A stretch of 64,000 nucleotides of DNA from Polyangium sp. 15x6. Its GTDB lineage: Bacteria > Myxococcota_A > Polyangia > Polyangiales > Polyangiaceae. The notes below the pieces were generated by a model. That model was not told the origin of the DNA. It worked only from the letters and a program-made list of their open reading frames with translations, and searched no databases. The DNA lies in the NCBI RefSeq assembly GCF_029960785.1, contig NZ_JASBQE010000003.1, forward strand, positions 124,001 to 188,000. Direction: 5' to 3'. Within the stretch, counting starts at the first letter, position 1. Every line of letters begins with the position of its first letter. This document shows positions 42,727 to 51,022 of this stretch, one piece after another. The position numbers and the translations under genes are program-made.

Positions 42727-45700
42727 ATGACCTACGCGCGCGGCGACGAAATGGCGGATACGCTCGACGCGGGTGCGGCGAAGAGCCACACGCGCCTCGG
42801 CACCGGGGAGACCGGCGAGGGCCGTGTACCGCCCGCCGCGCTGCGGGAGCGATACGAGGAAATCCACCTCATCGGCGAAGGCGCGATGGGGACGGTGTTC
42901 CGCGGCTGGGATCCGCGCCTCGGCCGCGCGGTCGCGCTGAAGCTCCTGAAGAGCGACGACCCCGACGACACGCGGCGCTTTCTGGCGGAGGCGCGGGCGC
43001 AGGCGCGCGTGCAGCACGACAACGTTTGTCGCGTATACGAGGTCGGCGAGGCCGACGGCGAGCCGTACATCGCGATGGAGCTCATCGACGGCGTGCCCCT
43101 CGATCGCGCGCACCCCAGGATGACGCTCGAGCAGAAGGTGAAGGTCATTCGCGAGGTCGCCGCGGCGCTGCACGAGGCGCATCGGCTCGGCCTCGTCCAC
43201 CGCGACATCAAGCCCGGCAACATCATGGTGATGACGGCCGAGGACGGCTCGCTCAAGCCTTACGTCGTCGATTTTGGTCTCGCCCGCGAGGTCGCGAGCA
43301 GCAGCGGGGAGACGCTCAACAATGCCATCGTGGGCACGCCGTCCTACATGTCCCCCGAGCAGGCCGAGGGGAAAACGACGCTGCTCGATCGGCGCACGGA
43401 CGTCTACAGCCTGGGCGCCACGCTTTACGAGCTCATCGCGGGCCGGACGCCGTTCGTCGGGGCAAACGCGATGTCGATCCTGACGAAGGTCATCCTCGAG
43501 GACGCGCCGGGGCTCGGGAGCATCCGGCGGGGCGTGCCCACCGAGCTCGAGACCATCGTGATGACGTGCCTGCAGCGAGATCCTTCGCGGCGGTACGAAT
43601 CGGCGCGGGCGCTCGGCGACGATTTGCAGCGCTTCCTCGATGGAGAGCCGATCCTGGCGAAGCGCGCATCGCTCGCCTATGTCGTTTGGGCGAAGGCGCG
43701 GAAAAACCGGGCCGTCGTGCTCGTCGCGAGCATCGGGCTCTCGGTCGCCCTGATCCTCGGGGGCATGTGGGTGAACGCCGCGCGACACGCCTCCGAGCAA
43801 GCGAGGCTCGCGCGTGAGCTCGGCGAGGACGTGAAATACGCCGAGCTCTTTCTTCGGAGTGCATACGGTTTTCCCGCGCACGACATCGAGCGCGAGCACC
43901 GCGTCGTGCGGGCCAGGCTCGCGGAGATCGAGCGCCGGATGGCGGCGGCCGGGCGCGCCGGCGAGGGCCCCGGTCATTACGCGCTCGGCCGCGGGCACCT
44001 GGCCCTGCACGAATACGAGACGGCGCGGAAGCAACTCGAACGAGCGTTCGGGGCGGGGTACACGAAGCCCGAGGTGCATTACGCGCTCGGCCTCGCGCTG
44101 GGCGGGCGTTATCAGGAGGAGCTCGACGGCGCGCGTCGCATCGAGGACGGGGCGGCACGCGAGGCCGCGATCCGGAAGGCCGAAATCCGCTTCCGCGACC
44201 CGGCGCTGCAACACCTCCGCGAGAGCGGCGGGACCGAGGTCGAGTCGAGGGCGTACATCGAAGGGCTCGTCGCGCTTTACGAGAAGCGCTACGACGACGC
44301 TGCGGCGAAGGCGCTCTCGGCGGCGGAAGAGTCTCCCTGGCTTTACGAGGCGAAGAAGCTCGAAGGGGACGCGCGGTTCGAGGCGGGTATCACGGCGAGC
44401 GAGAGCGGGCGCCAGGAGGAGGGGCGCCGCCTCTTCATGATGGCCATCGAGGCGTATCGGGTGGCGTCGGCCATGGCGCGCAGCGACGCGGCCGTCCACG
44501 AGGCGCTGGCCGGATCCTGGATCCAGGTCCTTTGGCTCGACATATGGGAAGGGCGCGACGGACGCGTCGCGTTCGAGTCCGCGCTCGCCGCGTGCAGGGA
44601 CGCGCTCGCGGTGAACCCGCGGAGCGCCAATGCGTACAGCAAGCAGGGCCGTGCCTATTACCACATGGGCGACCACCAGCTCCGCAGCGGGGGAGATCCT
44701 CGCCCGACGCTCGAAAAGGCGGCCGAGAGCGGGCTCGCGGCCATCGAAAAAGCGCCGGGCGACGCGATTTCGATGGACGGCGTCGGGATCGCCCACGTCT
44801 ACATCGCGAAGTACGAGCGCAGGATCGGGCTCGATCCCGTGCCCTCGCTCGAGCGAGCCATGAAGAGCTTCGACGAAGCGAACCGCGTTCAGCCGAGCTT
44901 CGCCTGGGCCTGGAGCGACGCGGGCATCGCCCTCCAGATCCGGGCGGAATACGAAGCCGACCACGGGCTCGATCCTCGCAGGACGCTCGACGAATCCGTC
45001 GAGCGGTACGCGCGGGCGGGGAAAGAAGACCCCACCTACACCGCAGCGTATTCGAACATGGCGTTCGTCCTGGCGAGCCGCGCGAGCTACGAGCTCTCGA
45101 TCGGCCAGGATCCGCGCCCGTCCGTGCAGCGCGCCGTCGAGGCTTGCGCGAGCGGCGCGGAGATCAACCCGAAATGGCTGCCCATGCTGAACAACCGCGG
45201 CTGGGCCGAGCTCGTCGCCGCGCAATACGAGGAGGCCACCGGCGCGGATCCCACAGCGACGCTCGATCGCGTCGAGGCGAGCTTCCAGGTCTCGCTCGAT
45301 CTCAACGAGGACGAGGCCGATACCCATTTCGGCATGGGCGCCGCGAAGCACGTGCGCGCGCTCTACCTCCTCCGCACGAATGCCGATCCGCAAAAGGCGC
45401 TCGACGACGCCCGCGCCGAGCTCCGTCGCGCCGCGCAGCTCGACGCGCGGGAACCTGCCATTCGGCTCGAGCTCGGCCTGCTCACGATGACCATGGCCCG
45501 GCGCGCGGCGCTCCGCGGCGAGGACACCTCGGTTTTGCTCGACGAGGCCGAGCGTGTCCTCCGCGAGGGGTTGCGCATCAATACCCGCCACGCCCCGCTC
45601 CACGCCGCGCTCGCCGAGCTCCTCGCGCTCCGCGCCGAAAGCCGGACCGCGGACGACGCCTCGCGCGAAAAACTCGTCGCGGAGGGCCTCGCCGCCGCCG

Positions 45701-45945
45701 ACGAGGCGCTCCGGCACAACCCGAAATGGGCTCTCGCCATGGCCGCCAAGGGTGTCCTCCTCGCGCAGCGCGCCCGCGCCGGGAAGGACGCCGCCCGCGC
45801 CGACGACACGCGGCTCGCCGTGGAATGGCTCGACAAGGCGATCGCGACGAACCCCCTCTTGCCGCGCCGCTTCAAGGACACGAAATTCTTCGAATCGTCC
45901 CGCGGGCCCCGCGTCTACAGCCCTCGCTTCCCCTCCGCCCAGTAA
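42727..45945 (+). CDS. Large Ser/Thr kinase with TPR-like 46-residue repeats
   Basis: A protein of about 1072 residues. The kinase domain has L-I-G-E-G-A-M-G-T-V-F, V-A-L-K-L-L-K, H-R-D-I-K-P-G-N with Asp160, D-F-G-L-A-R-E-V and M-S-P-E-Q. One membrane helix follows near residues 327-347. The C-terminal 720 residues are helical repeats, including six consecutive units of 46-47 residues that each open G-x-D-P-x-x-x-L (bases 44689-45519). The start could be 42727 or 42751; the open frame from 42646 overlaps the terminator hairpin and is rejected. The 3' end overlaps the antisense siderophore gene by 31 bases. Confidence 0.92.
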   Translation: MTYARGDEMADTLDAGAAKSHTRLGTGETGEGRVPPAALRERYEEIHLIGEGAMGTVFRGWDPRLGRAVALKLLKSDDPDDTRRFLAEARAQARVQHDNVCRVYEVGEADGEPYIAMELIDGVPLDRAHPRMTLEQKVKVIREVAAALHEAHRLGLVHRDIKPGNIMVMTAEDGSLKPYVVDFGLAREVASSSGETLNNAIVGTPSYMSPEQAEGKTTLLDRRTDVYSLGATLYELIAGRTPFVGANAMSILTKVILEDAPGLGSIRRGVPTELETIVMTCLQRDPSRRYESARALGDDLQRFLDGEPILAKRASLAYVVWAKARKNRAVVLVASIGLSVALILGGMWVNAARHASEQARLARELGEDVKYAELFLRSAYGFPAHDIEREHRVVRARLAEIERRMAAAGRAGEGPGHYALGRGHLALHEYETARKQLERAFGAGYTKPEVHYALGLALGGRYQEELDGARRIEDGAAREAAIRKAEIRFRDPALQHLRESGGTEVESRAYIEGLVALYEKRYDDAAAKALSAAEESPWLYEAKKLEGDARFEAGITASESGRQEEGRRLFMMAIEAYRVASAMARSDAAVHEALAGSWIQVLWLDIWEGRDGRVAFESALAACRDALAVNPRSANAYSKQGRAYYHMGDHQLRSGGDPRPTLEKAAESGLAAIEKAPGDAISMDGVGIAHVYIAKYERRIGLDPVPSLERAMKSFDEANRVQPSFAWAWSDAGIALQIRAEYEADHGLDPRRTLDESVERYARAGKEDPTYTAAYSNMAFVLASRASYELSIGQDPRPSVQRAVEACASGAEINPKWLPMLNNRGWAELVAAQYEEATGADPTATLDRVEASFQVSLDLNEDEADTHFGMGAAKHVRALYLLRTNADPQKALDDARAELRRAAQLDAREPAIRLELGLLTMTMARRAALRGEDTSVLLDEAERVLREGLRINTRHAPLHAALAELLALRAESRTADDASREKLVAEGLAAADEALRHNPKWALAMAAKGVLLAQRARAGKDAARADDTRLAVEWLDKAIATNPLLPRRFKDTKFFESSRGPRVYSPRFPSAQ

Positions 45946-46613
45946 GCCTTCGTTCGAATGCTCCGACGCGGAAAGCCTCGTCGCAGGAGCCGCTCGCGTA
46001 TGCGGATGAGCGAGCCCGTATGCCCCGCGAGGTAAAAGCAAACGTCCGCGCTCTGCGCCGGCTCGTTCGCTTCGAGCCATTGCAAGAGCGCGTCGCCGCG
46101 CTCCCCCGTCCTTTCTGCGGCGGAGAGATCGAGACCCACGAGCGCGGGCCAGCCACCTCCTCCACGCGCCACCTCGACCGCGCCGATGCATTGCCCCGGC
46201 GCCGCGCGCGCGAAGCACGCGAAGAGCCCGAGCGCGGTCTCGTCGCCGAGCAGCACGTGCTTGGAAGCGTCTCGCAAGACGAAATTCCCGCCCGGCCCGA
46301 GCACGTTCGTGGTTTGCCCCCGGCGTAGATTCGCGGCCCAGTGCGAGCCAGGGCCTTGCCCGTGCAGGAAAAACACCACCTCCATGGTGCCCGCGCGCGC
46401 GTCGTACGCGGAGGGCGTGTAATGCCGGAAGGCCCGATCACTCACGCGGAACTCCACCTCGTGACCGGCTTTGAAGGTGACGCCTCGCAGCGCCTCACCC
46501 TCGAAGCGCACCTTGCGGAGCTTCGACGCGAGGTCTACCACCCCCGTCACCTCGGCGCGGCGACCGAAACGAGGCTCCAGGACATTGGCGAGAAAAGCAG
46601 GCATCTCGGGCAT
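45915..46613 (-). CDS. Siderophore-interacting (FAD-binding) ferric reductase
   Basis: A 232-residue ViuB-like protein that would release iron from siderophores with NAD(P)H. The N-terminal flavin barrel has V-E-F-R-V-S-D-R-A-F-R-H-Y-T-P-S-A-Y (an R-x-Y-T-type FAD motif). The NAD half has H-V-L-L-G-D-E-T-A-L-G-L-F and ends A-Y-W-A-E-G-K-R-G, the usual SIP tail. The ATG at 46613 has AGAGGG 8 bases upstream; a longer TTG start would run through the regulatory site. A Fur-box-like palindrome lies about 47-65 bases upstream, so iron repression is likely. Confidence 0.88.
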   Translation of the reverse strand: MPEMPAFLANVLEPRFGRRAEVTGVVDLASKLRKVRFEGEALRGVTFKAGHEVEFRVSDRAFRHYTPSAYDARAGTMEVVFFLHGQGPGSHWAANLRRGQTTNVLGPGGNFVLRDASKHVLLGDETALGLFACFARAAPGQCIGAVEVARGGGGWPALVGLDLSAAERTGERGDALLQWLEANEPAQSADVCFYLAGHTGSLIRIRERLLRRGFPRRSIRTKAYWAEGKRGL

Positions 46614-46659
46614 GGTCGGCACCCTCTGAGACCGGACTTTACCCGTTGTTGATGAACAT

Positions 46660-46678
46660 GACAATGAAAATCGTTTTC
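46660..46678 (-). promoter_or_regulatory. Fur-box-like operator
   Basis: GACAATGAAAATCGTTTTC matches the classical 19-base Fur box at 15 of 19 positions and contains the perfect 6-3-6 palindrome TGAAAATCGTTTTCA. It lies upstream of the siderophore-interacting protein gene in an AT-rich island. Confidence 0.65.
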
Positions 46679-46735
46679 AACTGCGGTCGAGATCTTGCTG
46701 GGGTGGACAGCCACAGATCCCGTGCTCCATCTCCC

Positions 46736-47905
46736 CTAGATCCAGAGCTGCACCTGGAAGGTCAGCTTGTGGTTCGTACCGGCCGCGTACCCGTCGGCCG
46801 TCTTCGCATCGGTGCGTAGCCACATGTAACGCAAGCCCATCTTGAGGTGGTTGCCCACGATGTACCCGTTGAGCAGCCCCTCGACGCTCCGCTCGGTGTC
46901 CGGCTTCGACGTGTCCGGATCCATCACGCCCGCGCGCGCCGCGATCTCGAAGCGCTTCGGCACCACGAAATACCCCGCTTGCGCATACCCCCCGAATCCC
47001 TGGATTCGCTTGCCCTCGTCGGGCTGCACCTGCCTCGCGTACGCCTCGCCGAGGAACGTGAACCGATCCCAGGCGATGAACACGTCCGCGCCCGCGGTGA
47101 GGCGCGTCTCGGCAGGTAAGGCCACGGTCGTCTGCTGGCCCGTCGCGGGGTCCGTCTGCTGCTTCGTGGGGTGCGCGCGATCGGCGATGCCATTGACGCC
47201 GATGGAGATCCCGAAAGGAACGGCGCCGCGCAACGAAGGCGTCTCGTCGTACGGCATGGCCCGCACCGGGCTCACCGCGAGGCGGCCGATGCCCATCACG
47301 GACGTGTCGTCGTTGCCGCCCTTGTCGATGCCGTTTCCATTGAATGCGCCCGCGTAATATTCGAGGCGCCCCTTGCCGGTCGAGCCGAAGAGCATCATGC
47401 CGGTGTCGCGTCCCGCTCTGAATCTCTCGTTCACGCGAGAGAAATCGGGGAACTGGAGGATCGGCACCGGCGTGAAGAACGCCCGGCTGAACGGCGTCAA
47501 GAACTGGCCCACCTTGATGCCGAGCTCCGGCATCGGCTGCCAGGCGATTTCGAGGTCGAGCAGCTTCGGCGTGGCCGTGGCGAGCTCGGGTTGCACGAAG
47601 AAGCGGACCTGATCGTGGAATGCGCGGGCCCGGATGTACGGGCGTACGACGGCCACGTTGAAGCCATCACTCGAGAGCCCGTCGCTGTTCGAGATCAGAT
47701 CGAAGCGCGTCTGGCTGAGCACGCCCGCGTCGAGGACGAACTTATCCTGCGCGGTGCGAAAACCGAGCCCGTCCGCGAGCGAGGCGTGAAACTCGAATTC
47801 GTCGCTCTTCGCGGGCGCGTCGGCGCGGGCGGCGGGTAGCGCGAAGAAGGAGGCCAGGGCGAGCGACGCGAGGCCGCTCGCGAGCGCGCGAATGCGATGA
47901 GACAC
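46736..47905 (-). CDS. Phosphate-selective porin (OprO/OprP-like)
   Basis: A 389-residue outer-membrane beta-barrel. A signal peptide (V-S-H-R-I-R-A-L-A to A-A-R-A) is followed by alternating amphipathic strands. Family points are F-F-V-Q-P-E-L, L-G-I-K-V-G-Q-F-L-T-P-F-S-R, F-P-D-F-S-R-V-N-E-R-F and the C-terminal strand ending in aromatic Trp-Ile. Many relatives carry anions, but selectivity cannot be read here. The GTG at 47905 is chosen because GGAGGT sits just upstream; the open frame further up is Arg-rich and not signal-like. Confidence 0.85.
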   Translation of the reverse strand: MSHRIRALASGLASLALASFFALPAARADAPAKSDEFEFHASLADGLGFRTAQDKFVLDAGVLSQTRFDLISNSDGLSSDGFNVAVVRPYIRARAFHDQVRFFVQPELATATPKLLDLEIAWQPMPELGIKVGQFLTPFSRAFFTPVPILQFPDFSRVNERFRAGRDTGMMLFGSTGKGRLEYYAGAFNGNGIDKGGNDDTSVMGIGRLAVSPVRAMPYDETPSLRGAVPFGISIGVNGIADRAHPTKQQTDPATGQQTTVALPAETRLTAGADVFIAWDRFTFLGEAYARQVQPDEGKRIQGFGGYAQAGYFVVPKRFEIAARAGVMDPDTSKPDTERSVEGLLNGYIVGNHLKMGLRYMWLRTDAKTADGYAAGTNHKLTFQVQLWI

Positions 47906-48082
47906 GATACCTCCATCGGTCCGCAGCGCGGACGTACCAGGACGAACGATCGCGCCGCCAAACCCGGGTCGGCGCGACATGACGAGCCGAAGACGCCGCG
48001 CAAAAGGGCGCGGCACCCCGGGGCTCGGATGATTATCTTTCCATCGATGTGGCGCCGGGGTGTTCCCCGCCGCCGAAGTATT

Positions 48083-48688
48083 TCAATCGCGGCTGGCCGT
48101 CAGGACGAACTGCTCGCGGAGCGCGGCCTTCTTCGATTCGTGCCGGACGTGAATCTCGTAGCGGCCCGGGTGCGCGACGGCGATCCGCAAAGGCACGCCT
48201 CTACCATTGTGATGCGTGAACTTGTGCACGCAGCGCGCCTCGACACAATGCCGTTCGAGCTTCGTCTCGCTCTCCGACGGGAGCTCTACGCGCACGTGCG
48301 TGGGCACTTCCAGGCTCACGAGCGCCGGCTGATCGTCGTGGTGTTGCGTCTGCAGGTGGAGCTCGGTCCAGGCATGCCCCGCCTCCGGCAAGGCGACGGC
48401 GCGCTCCTCGACGCGCACGACCTCGGCGGCCTTCGAGCGCACATGCCCCCAGACGCCATAGACGAGCGCCGCCGCGAGGGCCATCGCGGGCACGAGGCGT
48501 ACGAAGGCCGAGCCGCCGCTCTGGCGGGGTTTGGCCGGGACATTCGTCGTGCGGCGTTCGGAGGCCGAGCGCTCGGGCAGACCCGAAAACGTGCGCTCGA
48601 CGAGCGATTGCGGAGGCTTGATCTGGCGGAGGGCGCGAATCTCCTCCTCGAGCTTCTCGGGGAGCGGGGGCAGGTCTTTCGAATTCAT
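48083..48688 (-). CDS. Single-pass membrane protein coupled to the ECF sigma factor
   Basis: A 201-residue protein. A cytoplasmic N-terminal segment of about 62 residues (L-P-E-K-L-E-E-E-I-R-A-L) precedes one membrane helix (about 63-83) and an extracytoplasmic beta-rich domain with Cys-His pairs (H-C-V-E-A-R-C-V-H-K-F). The position fits an anti-sigma factor, and its ATG overlaps the sigma stop (ATGA), but the zinc H-x3-C-x2-C motif of ZAS anti-sigma proteins is missing. The role as a sigma regulator is inferred from context only. Confidence 0.7.
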   Translation of the reverse strand: MNSKDLPPLPEKLEEEIRALRQIKPPQSLVERTFSGLPERSASERRTTNVPAKPRQSGGSAFVRLVPAMALAAALVYGVWGHVRSKAAEVVRVEERAVALPEAGHAWTELHLQTQHHDDQPALVSLEVPTHVRVELPSESETKLERHCVEARCVHKFTHHNGRGVPLRIAVAHPGRYEIHVRHESKKAALREQFVLTASRD

Positions 48689-49284
48689 GTCGATTCCTCC
48701 TCCTCCCTCGCCGGCGTTTCGGGCTTCGCCGCCACGAGCTTTTCATAGGCCACGCGCAGACGCGCGCGCCCGCGGGCATGTCGGCTCTTCACGGTCCCCT
48801 TGGGGACACCGAGGATCTCGGCCACGCGATCGTATCCGAGCTCCTCGATGTCGCAGAGGACCACCACCGTGCGGAACTCCTCGGGCAAGGTCTGCAGGCA
48901 CGCGAGGAGCTGGCCCGCGTGCTCGTTCTGGATCACCTGCGCCTCGGGGCTCTTTCGCTCGTCCTCCGTTCCGAATCCGAACGCCGACGCGCATGCATCG
49001 ACGAATTGCTCGAAGAGCCCGCGCCGCCGCGCCTCGGTCCGCCGCGCCTCCAGGTGCTCGTGCCGGGCAATCCCGCAAATCCAGACCACGAGGTCGCTCC
49101 GGCCCTCGAACGAGGCTGCGTTCGCGTAGGCCTTGATGAGCGTGTTCTGAAAGAGATCGTCGGCGCGGTCGCTGTCGCCCGAGAGGGCGAGGCAGAATCG
49201 ATAGAGCCGTGGCAGGACCGGGCGAACCGCCGCCTCAAACTGCGCGCGGCCTTCCGCGAGGGACGTGGATTGCGGAGCGGCCAT
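48685..49284 (-). CDS. ECF-type RNA polymerase sigma factor
   Basis: A 199-residue sigma-70-family factor of ECF size. Region 2 reads A-D-D-L-F-Q-N-T-L-I-K-A-Y and region 4 reads L-P-E-E-F-R-T-V-V-V-L, then G-Y-D-R-V-A-E-I-L-G-V-P-K-G-T-V-K-S-R. The start at 49284 is chosen as a typical distance from region 2; 49302 is also possible. It is coupled by ATGA to the membrane protein downstream. The leader contains a perfect 7-bp inverted repeat (GCGGAAG/CTTCCGC, 49357-49377). The stimulus is unknown. Confidence 0.93.
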   Translation of the reverse strand: MAAPQSTSLAEGRAQFEAAVRPVLPRLYRFCLALSGDSDRADDLFQNTLIKAYANAASFEGRSDLVVWICGIARHEHLEARRTEARRRGLFEQFVDACASAFGFGTEDERKSPEAQVIQNEHAGQLLACLQTLPEEFRTVVVLCDIEELGYDRVAEILGVPKGTVKSRHARGRARLRVAYEKLVAAKPETPAREEEEST

Positions 49285-49436
49285 GGAGAACCCGTCGAGC
49301 ATCGGCGACGACGGGGCCACTCTAGCGTAGTCGAGACGCGGGGCCACCCCCGGAAAGCGGAAGATCTGTCCTTCCGCGGAGAACGCCCGTGATTCGGAGG
49401 TGGCGCGCATGTCCGGAGTGGGACGGAACGAGCTCG

Positions 49437-49452
49437 GCCCGGGTTCCCGGGC
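49437..49452 (-). terminator. Hairpin at the end of the DAB-type operon
   Basis: A perfect inverted repeat GCCCGGG / CCCGGGC around TT, 20 bases beyond the stop of the last NuoM-like gene. There is no T-run, so it is only a candidate. Confidence 0.35.
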
Positions 49453-49472
49453 GGGCGCGGCGGAGCGCGTGA

Positions 49473-50999
49473 TCACGGGTGCGCGAGGGCGGCGGAGGTC
49501 CCGGGGCGCGCGAGGGCCTCGGCGCTCGGGCCGACGATCGCGAGCAAGGGCCGCGGGTACAGGCCGACCACGAGCACGAGAATGGCGAGGCACCCGACGA
49601 CGCCCCATTCGAGGGGACGGAGGTCTTTCATCGAGGCGACGCGCGGGCGCGTCACCGGGCCGAGGAAGACCTGCTCGAAGACCCGGAGGACGTAGGCCGC
49701 GCCGAGGATCGTGCCGAGGAGCGCGAACCCGAGCAGCGGGAGGCTCGTTTCATAGGCCGAGAGCAGGACGAGGTGCTCGCCGGGGAAGCCGCTCGTGCCG
49801 GGGACGCCGATGCCGGCGAGGCTCAAGAGCAAGAACATCACGGCCGCGCGCGGCGCTTTCTGGGCGACGCCGCCGAGCGCCGAGACCTCGGACGAACCCA
49901 CGCGGCTCTGCAAAAAGCCGGTCAGGAAGAACAGGCCGGTCGCGGACAAACCCAGGTTCAGCATCGCGAGCACCGCGCCGGAGAGGCCCTCCGCCTTGCC
50001 CGACGAGATGCCGACGAGGACGATGCCCACGTGGCTCAGGCACGCGAACGAGAGCATGCGCCGCAGGTTTGGCTGGACGAGCGCGACGAGCGCGCCGTAC
50101 ACGACGCCCGTGACGCCGACGGCGCCGAGGAGCCACGCATAACGCGCCGTGGCCTCGGGGAGCAGCGGCACGAGGAAGCGGAGCACGCCATAACTTCCGA
50201 GCTTGAGTCCGGTCAAAAGCACGCCGATTCCCACGGGGCACTCGCGCAGCATCGTGGGCATCCAGGTGTGGAGCGGGACGAAGGGGCCCTTGACGGCGAA
50301 GCCGGTGAGCATCGTGAAGAACACGATCGGGCCGATCGCCGCCGGGACCGGCCTCGCGCGGAGGACGAGCCAGTCGAAGGTGTACGGATCGGCCGGGCTC
50401 TGCCGGCCCCCGACCGCGAGCAGGATGATGCCGAGGAGGAGCGGCCCCGAGGCGGCCAGCATCGTGAGCACGAACTTCATCGCCGCATACCGGCGCTCGG
50501 GGCCCACGCCCCAGAGGCTCACGAGGAAATAAATGGGGACGAGCGACGCCTCCCAGAACACGAAAAAGAGGACGAGGTCGAGCGACGAATAGATGCCCAC
50601 GACGATCGCGGAGAGCGCGAGGAGAGACGCGCAGAAGCCGCGGGCGCGGGTCTTCACGTCGTGAAAGGAGGCGACGAGCACGAGCACCGTGAGCATCGAG
50701 GCGACGGGCAAAAAGAGGACGCTCATGCCGTCGACGCCGAGGTGATAACTCGCGCCGAGCGTGGGCATCCACGGGCGCCGCTCGGCGAATTGCACGTCGG
50801 GCGTGCCGGGCGAAAACCGCGCGAGCACGAAGACCGAGAGGAGGAGCTCGATCACGGCGCCGGTGAGCGCCGTCCACCGCGCGCGTTTTTCATCGCCGAT
50901 CGCGAGGACGAGGATCGCCCACGCGAGGGGGAGGAAGATCAGCGTGGAGAGGACGGGAAAACCGACCTGATCTGCGGCGAAGATCTCGCGAATTTGCAC
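49473..50999 (-). CDS. NuoM-like proton/ion-translocating membrane subunit (third of three)
   Basis: A 508-residue antiporter-like protein with about 14 helices. The conserved charged residues of NuoM are all there: Glu in V-F-W-E-A-S-L-V-P, Lys in F-A-V-K-G-P-F-V-P-L-H-T-W-M-P, Lys in G-L-K-L-G-S-Y-G, and a C-terminal Glu in G-F-P-G-E-H-L. The start is a GTG with GGGAGG upstream. It is the last gene of a five-gene operon with dabA and lies 23 bases after the second NuoM-like gene. As no other complex I genes are present, it probably works in the DAB-type complex. Confidence 0.9.
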   Translation of the reverse strand: MQIREIFAADQVGFPVLSTLIFLPLAWAILVLAIGDEKRARWTALTGAVIELLLSVFVLARFSPGTPDVQFAERRPWMPTLGASYHLGVDGMSVLFLPVASMLTVLVLVASFHDVKTRARGFCASLLALSAIVVGIYSSLDLVLFFVFWEASLVPIYFLVSLWGVGPERRYAAMKFVLTMLAASGPLLLGIILLAVGGRQSPADPYTFDWLVLRARPVPAAIGPIVFFTMLTGFAVKGPFVPLHTWMPTMLRECPVGIGVLLTGLKLGSYGVLRFLVPLLPEATARYAWLLGAVGVTGVVYGALVALVQPNLRRMLSFACLSHVGIVLVGISSGKAEGLSGAVLAMLNLGLSATGLFFLTGFLQSRVGSSEVSALGGVAQKAPRAAVMFLLLSLAGIGVPGTSGFPGEHLVLLSAYETSLPLLGFALLGTILGAAYVLRVFEQVFLGPVTRPRVASMKDLRPLEWGVVGCLAILVLVVGLYPRPLLAIVGPSAEALARPGTSAALAHP

Positions 51000-51022
51000 G
51001 ACGAAGCGCCTCCCGAGCGCCC

